Of a DNA stretch of 64,000 nucleotides, positions 8,679 through 18,067 are shown piece by piece; the stretch's first letter is position 1, and every line of letters begins with the position of its first letter. Location: the NCBI RefSeq assembly GCF_001591265.1, contig NZ_BCUL01000004.1, positions 1 to 64,000 on the forward strand. Direction: 5' to 3'. Position numbers and translations under genes: made by a program. The notes beneath the pieces are model-generated. The model searched no databases, was not told the origin of the DNA, and saw nothing but the letters and a program-made list of their open reading frames with translations. This DNA is from Moraxella atlantae NBRC 14588 (GTDB lineage: Bacteria; Pseudomonadota; Gammaproteobacteria; Pseudomonadales; Moraxellaceae).

Positions 8679-10019
8679 TTATGGTTGTACATTCATACCT
8701 TGAGTTTGGTTTACGGTGTTGGTTTTGTCGCCAGAGATCTTAGCATAAACACGGCGGTTCATTGCACGACCTTCTGGTGTACTGTTATCAGCGATCGGAC
8801 GGCTGAAGCCGTAACCTACAGTGCTGATACGGTTTGGTGCGATACCAAATTGGTTTACCAACATACCTTTAACTGCGTTCGCACGCGCTTCTGACAAGCG
8901 TTGGTTGTAAGTTGCGCTACTACGTTTGCCGATACGTGAAGCGTGACCTTCGATTGACGCGGTCGCGTTTGGATATTCGTTCATCTTCTCAGCCACACGC
9001 TGGATTTCTGGACGATATTGTTCTTTGATGTTTGACTTGTCATTATCAAAGAATACGCGTAGCTCCATTTGTAGCTCTTCTTTCACGTCTACTTTAACTG
9101 GGCAACCATTGGCATCAACCACTGTGTTAAGCGGAGTATTTGGACACAAATCGATGCTGTTTGGTACGCCGTCTTGGTCATCATCACCATCTGTTTGAAC
9201 AGCAACCACTTCAGTCGGCTGAACAGGAACAATTTGAGGCTCAACAATCTCGGTAGCTGGCGCTAAGTGACCGCCAAGCACGACATTCAAACCTGCCAAC
9301 GCCATGCCTTCCCACCAATTGTTATCAAAATTATGGATAGCACGGGCTTCACCACGAAGGCTCATGGCATCATTGATTCGCCAGTTAGCACCGATACCTA
9401 GGTTACCGATAGTATCTGTCGATTGGGCGACTTCAGAGCCTGATTTAATCAAATATTGACCACCACCCGGTACGCCTTTTTGTTTGATACCATCAGGCGC
9501 AGTGACTACATATGCCTCACGGTTTTTGATAGAAATATTAGATTGACCAGCACCAATCAAAATGTATGGTTTGAAGTTACTATTGGTATAACCACTGAAT
9601 GTTTCTGTACCAATCAAGAAATTACCAGAAGTCATTTTTTGCTTGGCATCAAAACGGTTAACCCCAGCTTTAGCCGATTTTTCGCTGGCTTCAGCATTGA
9701 CACTGGTTTCACCGTATTCTACTTCAAGTGCGATAGTTGGTGTCAATTCGATACCAATTGCAGCACCGGTATACAAACCGTCTTCTAGTGCAACACCGCC
9801 ATTTGGTGCGCCATTTCTACCACCAATCGGATTACCATCTTTATTTCTGTAAAGATTTTTACCTGTTCTGAAAAGATCACGCTGCTTATCAGCAGTATCT
9901 TCGATACTTTCACTCCAGTGATAACCCAAAATAACTGGGGTTACCGTAACACCAGCATTGGCAACTGCTGGTAGGGTAGCTGCAGCAATGACAGCTAGCG
10001 CGATTTTATTGAGTTTCAT
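8679..10019 (-). CDS. OmpA-family outer membrane porin/peptidoglycan anchor
   Basis: 446 residues. A signal peptide (1-22, cut after VANA) is followed by an eight-stranded beta-barrel domain to about 250. Next comes a Pro/Val-rich linker with one thrombospondin type-3-like, Asp-rich repeat (about 278-307, GDDDQDGVPNS then LCPNTP). A C-terminal OmpA domain follows (about 318-430), with the peptidoglycan-binding stretches ATASIEGHASRIG, NQRLSEARANAV and NRISTVGYGFSRP. The family links the outer membrane to peptidoglycan and often acts in adhesion. A strong Shine-Dalgarno (GGAGG) precedes the start. The barrel has insertions after residue 40 and around 175, which probably lie in surface loops. 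Confidence 0.9.
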   Translation of the reverse strand: MKLNKIALAVIAAATLPAVANAGVTVTPVILGYHWSESIEDTADKQRDLFRTGKNLYRNKDGNPIGGRNGAPNGGVALEDGLYTGAAIGIELTPTIALEVEYGETSVNAEASEKSAKAGVNRFDAKQKMTSGNFLIGTETFSGYTNSNFKPYILIGAGQSNISIKNREAYVVTAPDGIKQKGVPGGGQYLIKSGSEVAQSTDTIGNLGIGANWRINDAMSLRGEARAIHNFDNNWWEGMALAGLNVVLGGHLAPATEIVEPQIVPVQPTEVVAVQTDGDDDQDGVPNSIDLCPNTPLNTVVDANGCPVKVDVKEELQMELRVFFDNDKSNIKEQYRPEIQRVAEKMNEYPNATASIEGHASRIGKRSSATYNQRLSEARANAVKGMLVNQFGIAPNRISTVGYGFSRPIADNSTPEGRAMNRRVYAKISGDKTNTVNQTQGMNVQP

Positions 10020-10488
10020 GGATTGCCTCCAAAAAAGTTGCGTTTAAGTTTACAATGATTTAAACGTACGACGTTAGCCAATGATATTAAGTGTACCACC
10101 AAACATGATTTTAAATCTAACTTCTTAAATAGTATACTTAACTTGTGTTGTTCGAATACAAAATAAGCCAATTCTATTTAGAGACAGATTCAATTTTTAA
10201 ATTTGATAGCGCAAAAAATCACTTATTCATTGCTGATGTTGTGCATAGCTTAACGCTATCTGTTAGCCTTGACAACTACTTTTTTTACATTGCTACACAA
10301 TATTACACGATTCTCACAATGTGTTATGCCACAGGCTAATATGGTTGCTTAATTGCTCAACATAATTAGACTGTTATTAAGATTTTGATTGCTTGACGAA
10401 GCCTATCATTTTGGCTACATTAATTAAGCTGTTATCGACGATACCTGATCTTTCAATAATAATAACTCATAACTTCAGGCAGTTAAGC
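10020..10488. other. 469-bp AT-rich intergenic region
   Basis: Lies between the divergent porin and fimT-like genes. I see no convincing gene. The open frame at 10145-10339 has no ribosome binding site, no recognisable family and low-complexity composition. The region should hold both promoters. TTGACA occurs at 10269-10274 on the plus strand, with a weak -10 (TACACA) 19 bp on. Confidence 0.6.
10131..10161 (-). promoter_or_regulatory. Possible promoter of the OmpA-family gene
   Basis: On the minus strand, TTGTAT (10156-10161) and TATACT (10131-10136) are spaced 19 bp, about 110 bp upstream of the start codon. The -10 is good (5 of 6) but the spacing is long, so this is a tentative call. Confidence 0.3.
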
Positions 10489-11034
10489 ATGAAAAATACG
10501 CAGCTTACGTCAGGTTTTACACTCATTGAATTGTTGGTTACCGTAGCCATCATCGCGATTATAGCCAGTCTTGCTACACCTGCTTTGTTACAAAATTTGC
10601 GTGCTTTAGAAGCCAAAACCATTGAGTCTGCTTTGCACGATTGGTTAAAGGCGGCACGTGCCGACGCTATGATCTATCAGCGTAATGTTATCTTGTGCGT
10701 AGCGGATGATAGCTTACATTGTGTGAGCAAAAATGGCACCCATCTTATCAGTTTTATTGACCATAATAACGACAATCAATTTAGCCGCACAGATGATACG
10801 CTGCTCCAACAGCATGATTTAACTTTACGTTTTGGCTATTTATATAGCAGTTTGGCAGCAAATCGGGCATATATTAAACTTGCCACTCAAACTGGCAGAC
10901 CAGTTGGTTATATGGGCAGTTTTAATTATTGCAATCATGACGGCGATTTATCACGGCGTTTTAAGGTTAGCTTTAACATGATGGGCTTAGCCAAGACCAA
11001 ACCCGATCATGTCGAAGCAGCCAAATGCTCGTGA
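10489..11034 (+). CDS. FimT/GspH-like type IV prepilin
   Basis: 181 residues from the ATG at 10489. I chose this start because it puts the prepilin peptidase motif at the very N-terminus: a short basic leader (MKNTQLTSG), then FTLIELLVTVAIIAIIASLATPALL. The cut is expected after the glycine, followed by the hydrophobic helix that packs in the pilus core. The remainder resembles GspH/FimT minor pilins, including a calcium-loop-like DHNNDNQFSRTDD. Minor pilins prime pilus assembly, and FimT can bind DNA in natural transformation. No other pilus gene is adjacent. The longer reading frame from 10393 would bury the leader, so I rejected it. Confidence 0.85.
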   Translation: MKNTQLTSGFTLIELLVTVAIIAIIASLATPALLQNLRALEAKTIESALHDWLKAARADAMIYQRNVILCVADDSLHCVSKNGTHLISFIDHNNDNQFSRTDDTLLQQHDLTLRFGYLYSSLAANRAYIKLATQTGRPVGYMGSFNYCNHDGDLSRRFKVSFNMMGLAKTKPDHVEAAKCS

Positions 11035-11045
11035 AAATTCCTGAC

Positions 11046-11792
11046 TTAAATTGGCGCAGTAAATGCTTGGCGCATGGCTTGTATCGCTTTGCTTAACCCC
11101 ATAAATACACTGTCTGCGATGATGGCGTGCCCAATATTGAGTTCATGAATACCGTCAATTTGGGCGATCGGTGCAACGTTATCACGGGTCAAACCATGCC
11201 CTGCATTGACCAATAGACTGGGGCTTTTTTGCTTGGCATGACGCACGGCGGCTTGGATACGGTTCAGCTCTTGCATGGTTTGTGCGCTATCTTGTGTCAG
11301 ATACGCCTCGGCGTAACGTCCTGTGTGTAGTTCGATCGCATCGGTGCCAAGCGCGATACTGGTATCAATTTGGGTAAAATCGGGGTCGATAAATAACGAA
11401 ACCAAAATACCTGCGTCATGTAGTTGGGCAATGGCTGTTTTAAGCTTATCTTGATAAGCGATAACATCAAGCCCGCCTTCAGTGGTCAGTTCTTGGCGTT
11501 TTTCGGGCACGATACACCCCCAAGCTGGGCGCACGTCACAGGCAATGGCCAGCATTTCATCGGTCAGCGCCATCTCCAAATTCATGCGCGTGGTCATCAC
11601 TTGGGCAAGGCGGTACACGTCGGCATCTTGAATGTGGCGACGGTCTTCACGCAAATGCAGGGTAATGCCGTCCGCGCCTGCTTGTTCACAAACCAACGCC
11701 CCTGCCACAGGGTCAGGGTAATCCACGCCTCGCGCTTGGCGCAAGGTGGCGATGTGATCGATATTCACGCCCAAGAGCGGCAAATTTTTCAT
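11046..11792 (-). CDS. pdxJ: Pyridoxine 5'-phosphate synthase
   Basis: Condenses 3-amino-2-oxopropyl phosphate with 1-deoxyxylulose 5-phosphate to give pyridoxine 5'-phosphate (vitamin B6). A 248-residue TIM barrel. Diagnostic sequences are [15 protein letters not shown] at the N-terminus, [13 protein letters not shown], and the C-terminal [16 protein letters not shown]. It is the last gene of the lepA-to-pdxJ minus-strand cluster, 21 bp after recO, the same order as in E. coli. It is convergent with the fimT-like gene, with 11 bp between the stop codons. Confidence 0.97.
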   Translation of the reverse strand: MKNLPLLGVNIDHIATLRQARGVDYPDPVAGALVCEQAGADGITLHLREDRRHIQDADVYRLAQVMTTRMNLEMALTDEMLAIACDVRPAWGCIVPEKRQELTTEGGLDVIAYQDKLKTAIAQLHDAGILVSLFIDPDFTQIDTSIALGTDAIELHTGRYAEAYLTQDSAQTMQELNRIQAAVRHAKQKSPSLLVNAGHGLTRDNVAPIAQIDGIHELNIGHAIIADSVFMGLSKAIQAMRQAFTAPI

Positions 11793-11813
11793 GATAAAAA
11801 TCCATCTAGCGGT

Positions 11814-12560
11814 TTAATGTTGGCTGAGCCGTTGTAGGCTGCGCCACAGCTCGCGACTTTGTAGCGGCTGATAGCCAAGTAAGTGATCAATGACAGCGCG
11901 GTGTATATGCCCAATCTTGCTGAGTAATTGCGCACTAGTAGGCGCCTCTGCTCGATAGGCTTGTTCAAATTTGGCGCTGTCAGTTAGCCAATCTTGCCAT
12001 ACGGCTAAGTCCTTGCCCGTTATAGCGGACGGCTGATTTTCGTCTAACGTAGGTACAAAACCGTGTTGCAAGCGGTAGCGATAACACACAGTGGGATCAA
12101 GCGCGTCACCATCGGCAGTATGGCAAAAGTCCATGCCATAACCTAAGTCGTTTAATACTTGTGTTTCAAACCAACGCAGTTGCCATTTTAGCCTTATTGT
12201 GTCCGCACCGTTGGTTTGCCAAGTGCCAAGCATGGTTAAACTATCGGCATAGGCTTGCCAAATCATGGGTATGGGCTCTTCAATCGGCAACAGCTTTGCC
12301 AGCAGTTCGTTCAGATACATGCCAACATACAATGCCTGCCCCATCAAGGGTTGTACGGTGGCAAGGGCTTGACTTTGGCTGAAGGTTTTTAGATGACTTT
12401 TACCGTTGGCAAACACTTGTAACGGCACGAATAGCGGCAAATTTTTTTTGCCTATACCATGCACTATGCCGAACTCTGCGCTAAACAACGTCAGCAAACC
12501 GCGGTTTTCTTGATATGGTTTTTGGTGCAGTACATAGCCTGTTAGGGGTTGTTGGCGCAT
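11814..12560 (-). CDS. recO: DNA repair protein RecO
   Basis: Recombination mediator that works with RecR (and RecF) to load RecA on SSB-coated gaps. 248 residues. The N-terminal OB-fold begins with LTGYVLHQKPYQENRGLLTLF, and a helical C-terminal domain follows. The Cys4 zinc site seen in some RecO proteins is absent, as in the E. coli type. It sits between era and pdxJ in the conserved order, probably in the same transcript. Sequence conservation in RecO is generally low, but the position and N-terminal motif make the call firm. Confidence 0.92.
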   Translation of the reverse strand: MRQQPLTGYVLHQKPYQENRGLLTLFSAEFGIVHGIGKKNLPLFVPLQVFANGKSHLKTFSQSQALATVQPLMGQALYVGMYLNELLAKLLPIEEPIPMIWQAYADSLTMLGTWQTNGADTIRLKWQLRWFETQVLNDLGYGMDFCHTADGDALDPTVCYRYRLQHGFVPTLDENQPSAITGKDLAVWQDWLTDSAKFEQAYRAEAPTSAQLLSKIGHIHRAVIDHLLGYQPLQSRELWRSLQRLSQH

Positions 12561-12605
12561 GGCATTTTAAATGTGACTGGCTATGAGTACAAGACTTAAC
12601 AAAAA

Positions 12606-13646
12606 TTAGTAACCTAAGCTGGTCAAGGCACGCTCATCATCAGACCAACCTTTTTTGACTTTTACCCACAAGGTGAGCATGATTTTTTTACCAAACGTGC
12701 GTTCCATGTCTTGCCGCGCCTCAACACCGATTTGCTTAATTTTTTCACCCTTATCACCGATGATAATGGCTTTTTGCCCTTGGCGTTCGACAAAAATCGT
12801 CGCATCAATAAACGTTATCGCTTGACGCTGCTTGCCTGTTTTGGGGTCGGTGTGAGCAGGTTCGTCTTTGAAGGTGTCGATTTGCACGGTCAAGTCGTAC
12901 GGGATTTCATCGCCTGCGCTGCGCATGATTTTTTCGCGAATCATCTCACTGGCTAAAAAGCGTTCTGAGCGGTCGGTGACTTGTTCGGCAGAAAAAATCG
13001 GTTCGCCTTCAGGCAAATGACTGGCAATCACCTCAAGCAAATGATCCAAATTTTGCCCACGCAACGCTGAGATCGGTACAATATCACTAAATACACCACT
13101 GGCATGCAGCTTGTCCATCAGTGGTAGCAAGGTAGTCTTATTCTTGATGGTATCAGCTTTATTGATCACCGCAACGACAGGCATGGGCAGATCTTGCAAT
13201 TTTGACAGCACCAGCGCGTCATCTTCTACCCATTTAAGCGCGTCAATGACAAACAGCACAACATCAACATCTACCAGTGCCGAAGTCGCTGCCTTGTTCA
13301 TGCGCTCGTTGATCGCGCGCACGGCATGGCTATGAATACCAGGGGTATCGACAAACAATGCTTGCATACGCGCATCGGTATAAATACCCATGATACGATG
13401 TCGCGTGGTCTGCGGCTTGCGTGAGGTAATGGATAATTTTTGCCCAAGTAGATGGTTCATCAACGTTGATTTGCCGACGTTAGGTCGTCCCACAATCGCG
13501 ACATACCCTGCGCGAAAATTATCCGCACGTACACTTGTATCACCGCCCGAAAAAAATGCACTGATTAAAGCGTCATTGTCGGTTTGGCGTTCGGTCTCGT
13601 TTTCGTTGAAAGCTTGTTGCGCGTCGGTCATGGTATTGGCAGTCAT
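12606..13646 (-). CDS. era: GTPase Era
   Basis: Essential GTPase that binds the 3' end of 16S rRNA and assists 30S maturation. 346 residues: G1 GRPNVGKST, G3 DTPGIH, G4 NKAD, and a C-terminal KH RNA-binding domain ending in KIMLTLWVKVKKGWSDDERAL. The protein has about 45 extra acidic and polar residues before the conserved AGYVAIVGRPN. The start may be internal (a second M at residue 6), but no closer in-frame ATG precedes the G domain, so a real N-terminal extension is likely. Lies 45 bp downstream of rnc. Confidence 0.95.
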   Translation of the reverse strand: MTANTMTDAQQAFNENETERQTDNDALISAFFSGGDTSVRADNFRAGYVAIVGRPNVGKSTLMNHLLGQKLSITSRKPQTTRHRIMGIYTDARMQALFVDTPGIHSHAVRAINERMNKAATSALVDVDVVLFVIDALKWVEDDALVLSKLQDLPMPVVAVINKADTIKNKTTLLPLMDKLHASGVFSDIVPISALRGQNLDHLLEVIASHLPEGEPIFSAEQVTDRSERFLASEMIREKIMRSAGDEIPYDLTVQIDTFKDEPAHTDPKTGKQRQAITFIDATIFVERQGQKAIIIGDKGEKIKQIGVEARQDMERTFGKKIMLTLWVKVKKGWSDDERALTSLGY

Positions 13647-13690
13647 TCAGATCAGTTAAATTTTAAGATAAAGGGCAAAAATTTAGCAAA

Positions 13691-14467
13691 CTAACGCTTA
13701 GCAGGCAAACGTTCTGCTAGACGCTTGAGCATCAACTCTGCGCCACGCTGCTCAGCGATGCGCCGGCTTTCGCCTTTGGCCGTGACTTGCTCGGTATGGG
13801 GCGGCTCAAGGCTGTCATCAACTTGGCAGGCGATGGTAAATACCTGGTCGGGCGCATTGCCATGAATGTGTAGCGTTTCATAACGCGGCAATGGCAGCTG
13901 ATTGGCTTGCATCAGCTCTTGCAGGCGGCTTTTGGCATCTTTAATCACTACCTGCTCGCCAACTTCGGTAATAAGCGTGTCAAACCACGTCAAAACGCAC
14001 GCTTTGACCGTATCAAAACTGCCACTATCCAAAAAAATCGCGCCAATCAGTGCCTCAACGGTATCGGCTAAAATCGACGCGCGTTGTCTGCCGCCGCCTT
14101 TGCGCTCACCCACGCCCAAGATCAAATGCTCGGATAAGCCCAGTTGTTTGGCAACAATCACCAAAGTCGCCTCGCGTACTAGGCTTGCCCGTAGGCGCGT
14201 CAAGCGTCCTTCGTTGTAGTCAGGGTAACGGGTAAGCAGTGCCTCGGCGATAATCGCACCAAGTAATGCGTCGCCCAAAAATTCTAACCGCTCGTAGTTA
14301 TACTCTGAATCATAAGAGCGGTGCATTAGCGCCAAAATTGGTAAGTTGATGTTACTAAACTGATAACCCAGCCGATAATACAGTGCCGTCAGCCCGCGTA
14401 CCTGTGAGGGCAGTTTTTTAAGGTCAAATTTAGGCACGCTGGCAAGACGGGTAGTTGGATCGGTCAT
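13691..14467 (-). CDS. rnc: Ribonuclease III
   Basis: Double-strand-specific endoribonuclease that processes rRNA precursors and structured mRNAs. 258 residues. The RNase III signature ERLEFLGDALLGAIIAE holds the metal-binding acidic residues, a second acidic cluster is in LADTVEALIGAIF, and a C-terminal dsRNA-binding domain starts at DAKSRLQELMQ. About 25 extra N-terminal residues precede the family core. Upstream of era, as in most proteobacteria. Confidence 0.96.
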   Translation of the reverse strand: MTDPTTRLASVPKFDLKKLPSQVRGLTALYYRLGYQFSNINLPILALMHRSYDSEYNYERLEFLGDALLGAIIAEALLTRYPDYNEGRLTRLRASLVREATLVIVAKQLGLSEHLILGVGERKGGGRQRASILADTVEALIGAIFLDSGSFDTVKACVLTWFDTLITEVGEQVVIKDAKSRLQELMQANQLPLPRYETLHIHGNAPDQVFTIACQVDDSLEPPHTEQVTAKGESRRIAEQRGAELMLKRLAERLPAKR

Positions 14468-14564
14468 TGGTACGGTTTAGGCTCTGTAAACTCAATTTTT
14501 TAACAATGAATCGTTTAACATTGATATTGTAAAACAGCTTGCCGATCAGTGCTGCGCAAACTGG

Positions 14565-14972
14565 TTATTTTTTTGCAACCTTAGCATCTTCAGCGGTGAT
14601 GGTGTCATCAAAATGATTGACGATATCAACATTGCCAAAGAAATTATTGGCTTCATCGTAGTTTAGCTTGATGGACAATTCGCCTGGTGTACGGTTGATA
14701 AAGCTAATCACATCTTCAGGTTTTTGTCCAAAACCGTTGATATTCCACTGTGCCCCGACGTTGCTTAGAAATGTTCGGTCGGTTTCTTTATTATCGTTGG
14801 CCTTTTTAAGCTCCCACGCCAAGGATTTTTTGAGCTGATAATGCCCGATTTGTGCAGGCACAATGCTCAAACCGATTTTGGCACACACGATCACCAATGC
14901 AATAATTAGTACCACGCTGCTCACGCTGGCACCGCGCTGCGCGCTGGGTAATGTAAATTGGGGTAACGACAT
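14565..14972 (-). CDS. DUF4845 family membrane protein
   Basis: 135 residues of unknown function. I start it at MSLPQFTLP because GGAGG lies at the correct spacing before that ATG; the frame stays open 10 codons further upstream. One membrane helix (about 16-38, VSSVVLIIALVIVCAKIGLS) is followed by a soluble domain. Proteins of the DUF4845 group typically sit between lepB and rnc in gammaproteobacteria, exactly as here. The topology suggests a single-pass inner-membrane protein with the C-terminal part outside; that is inference. No catalytic motif is visible. Confidence 0.8.
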   Translation of the reverse strand: MSLPQFTLPSAQRGASVSSVVLIIALVIVCAKIGLSIVPAQIGHYQLKKSLAWELKKANDNKETDRTFLSNVGAQWNINGFGQKPEDVISFINRTPGELSIKLNYDEANNFFGNVDIVNHFDDTITAEDAKVAKK

Positions 14973-15064
14973 ATTTGCCTCCGCGATGGCTGTATTTATC
15001 ATGAAATTACAACATTTACCATGCAGTTTTTATGCCAAAACTTGGAAAATTTTTATCAATTTAC

Positions 15065-15970
15065 CTATTCAATGGCTTTATTACGCGCAAAAGTCGGTAA
15101 TTGTAGCCCAGGTGCTTTGTGCATCCAAATATAACTGGCTTTACCCGATAAATTTTCATCGGGCACAAGCCCCCAGAAACGTCCATCAAAGCTGCGATCA
15201 CGGTTATCACCCATGACAAAATACTGTCCTTGTGGCACAGTGATTTGCCAGTCTTGTCCACGACTTGCGATAACCTCAGGCGAGTGCTGCGCCAAAAACT
15301 GCGCTTGCAAGTACCACGGTGTGTTGCCAACATGGCGCGTCAAATGCGTGTGCCCTGCAGCAGGGCTTTCTTGCTGATAACGCGCTTCAAGCTCTTCTGC
15401 TTGCCCTTTTTGTGCCGCTTGCTCGGCCGTCAAGACGCCTTCAACCTCTGATACACCTGCAGGATACATTTGCGCAACCATGGTAGGATCGGCTTGATAA
15501 TTCACAGGCACGGTTGGCACAGGTTGCCCATTGACCACCAGCTGCCCGTTGTGCATACCCACCGTATCACCGCCCACACCGATCACGCGCTTGATGTAGT
15601 AGACTTTTGGATTGGGTGGAAAGCGAAACACCGCCACATCGCCACGCTGTGGGCTACCAATATCGACAACTTTGGTATTGAGCAATGGCAAGCGCAAACC
15701 ATAGGCGTATTTATTGACAGTGATAAAATCGCCCGTGTATAGCGTTGGCACCATAGATGATGACGGGATATTAAACGGCTCAATGATAAATGAGCGCACC
15801 ACCAATACCACCGCCAAAATCGGTAAATACTCATACGCCCAGCGCACAGCAGCAGGGCTAGCTGCCAAACCCCGCTGTTTTTTAAAGTGCCACCACGTGA
15901 TATCCAGCAACCAAATGATGGCTAAACCTAATGTCAGCGGTACCAAGATGATGTTAAAATCAAAATCCAT
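15065..15970 (-). CDS. lepB: Signal peptidase I
   Basis: Inner-membrane serine protease that removes signal peptides from Sec and Tat substrates. 301 residues with two N-terminal membrane helices. The catalytic serine is in FNIPSSSMVPTL and the catalytic lysine in VYYIKRVIGVGGD. The conserved GDNRDRSFDGRFWG box is near the end. There is a periplasmic insertion (about 165-225) rich in Ala and Glu, similar to the extra domain of other gammaproteobacterial enzymes. It follows lepA by 82 bp in the classical lepAB order. Confidence 0.96.
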   Translation of the reverse strand: MDFDFNIILVPLTLGLAIIWLLDITWWHFKKQRGLAASPAAVRWAYEYLPILAVVLVVRSFIIEPFNIPSSSMVPTLYTGDFITVNKYAYGLRLPLLNTKVVDIGSPQRGDVAVFRFPPNPKVYYIKRVIGVGGDTVGMHNGQLVVNGQPVPTVPVNYQADPTMVAQMYPAGVSEVEGVLTAEQAAQKGQAEELEARYQQESPAAGHTHLTRHVGNTPWYLQAQFLAQHSPEVIASRGQDWQITVPQGQYFVMGDNRDRSFDGRFWGLVPDENLSGKASYIWMHKAPGLQLPTFARNKAIE

Positions 15971-16052
15971 CGCGCGTCTCGTGTGCGTAGTTACGTCTTT
16001 GGTTGGATTGGTTAGCTTGGGTTTATTTAGCGGTCAAGCAAGCAGCTAAAAC

Positions 16053-17852
16053 TTAGCTATCTACCTGCAGTACCGCCAAAAACGCCTCTTGCGGAATCTC
16101 GACGCGCCCAACCTGCTTCATGCGCTTTTTGCCTTCTTTTTGCTTTGACAATAGCTTTTTCTTACGCGATACGTCACCGCCATAACATTTTGCCAATACG
16201 TCTTTACGCAAGGCTTTAACGGTGCTGCGCGCGATGATTTGGCTGCCAATCGCCGCCTGAATCGCCACATCAAACATCTGCCGCGGTATCAGCTCTTTCA
16301 TTTTTTCGACCAACTGATTGCCGCGATAACGCGCCTGATCGACGTGGCAGATCATTGCTAAAGCATCGACTTTCTCGCCGTTGATCAAGACATCGACTTT
16401 CACCAGTTTATCGCGCTCAAAACGCTCAAAACTGTAATCAAGTGAGGCAAAGCCACGCGATACCGATTTTAAGCGGTCAAAAAAGTCCATGACCACCTCA
16501 CCCATCGGGATATCAAAGGTCAGCTGTACTTGCTGCCCCATGAACTTCATGTCCACTTGTACGCCGCGACGCTCGATACACAGCGTCATGACGTTGCCCA
16601 GATAGTCAGGCGGTACAAGGATATTACAGCGCGCAATCGGTTCGCGAAACTCATCAATCGTACCAACATCGGGCAATTTTGATGGGTTGTCAATATGGAT
16701 GATCTCGCCGTTTTTCTTTTTAATCTCGTAAATCACCGTCGGCGCAGTGGTAATCAAGTCCAAGTCATACTCGCGCTCAAGGCGTTCTTGGATGATCTCC
16801 ATGTGCAGCATACCCAAAAAGCCGCAACGAAAGCCAAACCCAAGCGCATCCGACGTATCAGGCTCAAAAAACAACGCCGCGTCATTGACTTGCAGCTTTT
16901 GTAACGCCTCACGAAAGCTTTCAAAATCCGCTGAATCAACGGGGAATAAGCCTGCGTACACCTGCGGCTTGACTTTTTGAAAACCTGGAATACTCTCAAC
17001 ATCGGGAGTTTTGGCATGGGTGATGGTATCGCCCACAGGCGCACCACCGATATCTTTGATCCCTGCAATGACAAAACCGACTTCGCCTGCTTCTAGCACG
17101 TCGGTTTCTAGCGACTTGGGTGTAAATACCCCAATCGATGAAACAGGGTAGCTCATCTTGGTCGATTTGATATAGATTTTGTCGTTTTTTCGAAGCGTAC
17201 CTTGGCGCACGCGCACCAATGATACCACGCCCAAATAATTATCAAACCATGAATCGATAATCAACGCTTGTAACGGCGCGTCACGATCGCCCGTTGGTGC
17301 TGGGATTTTCTCGACAATTGCTTGTAGCAATTCATCAACACCCAAGCCTGTTTTGGCAGACACGCGCGGTGCGTCAATCGCCTCAATGCCGATGATATCC
17401 TCAATCTCTTGAATCACACGCTCAGGGTCTACTTGCGGCAAATCGATTTTGTTAAGCACGGGCAACACTTCAAGCCCTTGCTCAATCGCAGTATAGCAGT
17501 TGGCAACCGACTGCGCCTCAACGCCTTGCGCTGCATCGACAACCAACAACGCACCCTCACATGCCGCCAACGAGCGTGACACTTCATACGAAAAATCAAC
17601 GTGCCCTGGTGTGTCGATAAAATTAAACTGATAACGCTCGCCATTAGGATGGTCATAGTGCAGCGTCACTGACTGCGCCTTGATGGTAATGCCGCGTTCT
17701 CGTTCAATATCCATCGAATCAAGTACTTGCGCCTGCATTTCACGCTCTTGCAAGCCGCCGCACATCTGAATAATGCGATCTGCCAGCGTTGATTTGCCAT
17801 GATCAATGTGGGCGATGATGGAAAAGTTGCGAATATTAGATAATGCTGTCAC
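16053..17852 (-). CDS. lepA: Elongation factor 4 (LepA)
   Basis: Ribosome-binding translational GTPase associated with back-translocation and 30S biogenesis. 599 residues, full length: [14 protein letters not shown] (P loop), [26 protein letters not shown], then EF-G-like domains and the LepA-specific C-terminal domain with the basic stretch [18 protein letters not shown]. First gene of the minus-strand cluster. About 200 bp of A-rich, mildly repetitive DNA (GCTAAA and GGTCAAA words) lies upstream and should contain its promoter. Confidence 0.97.
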   Translation of the reverse strand: MTALSNIRNFSIIAHIDHGKSTLADRIIQMCGGLQEREMQAQVLDSMDIERERGITIKAQSVTLHYDHPNGERYQFNFIDTPGHVDFSYEVSRSLAACEGALLVVDAAQGVEAQSVANCYTAIEQGLEVLPVLNKIDLPQVDPERVIQEIEDIIGIEAIDAPRVSAKTGLGVDELLQAIVEKIPAPTGDRDAPLQALIIDSWFDNYLGVVSLVRVRQGTLRKNDKIYIKSTKMSYPVSSIGVFTPKSLETDVLEAGEVGFVIAGIKDIGGAPVGDTITHAKTPDVESIPGFQKVKPQVYAGLFPVDSADFESFREALQKLQVNDAALFFEPDTSDALGFGFRCGFLGMLHMEIIQERLEREYDLDLITTAPTVIYEIKKKNGEIIHIDNPSKLPDVGTIDEFREPIARCNILVPPDYLGNVMTLCIERRGVQVDMKFMGQQVQLTFDIPMGEVVMDFFDRLKSVSRGFASLDYSFERFERDKLVKVDVLINGEKVDALAMICHVDQARYRGNQLVEKMKELIPRQMFDVAIQAAIGSQIIARSTVKALRKDVLAKCYGGDVSRKKKLLSKQKEGKKRMKQVGRVEIPQEAFLAVLQVDS

Positions 17853-18067
17853 GATGTCCTATCACGTGCCTAAGCGCAAGGCTTTTGGGCTAAAGCTAAA
17901 TGGGCTAAAAAGGTCAAAACTAAACGGTCAAAATTCAAGAAATTTTAACAAATACGGTCGCCAACATACAGGCGCTAATCTGCGGTATTGTAGCGCATTT
18001 TTTCTTAATCGGCTAATATTTCCAGTCTTGTCGTGATATCTTTGATAGACTCATTCAAAATAATCGC

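Noticed and set aside
10145-10339. Open frame of 64 codons in the porin-fimT spacer
   Set aside because: No ribosome binding site, no family similarity, low-complexity AT-rich sequence; it lies where the divergent promoters must be.
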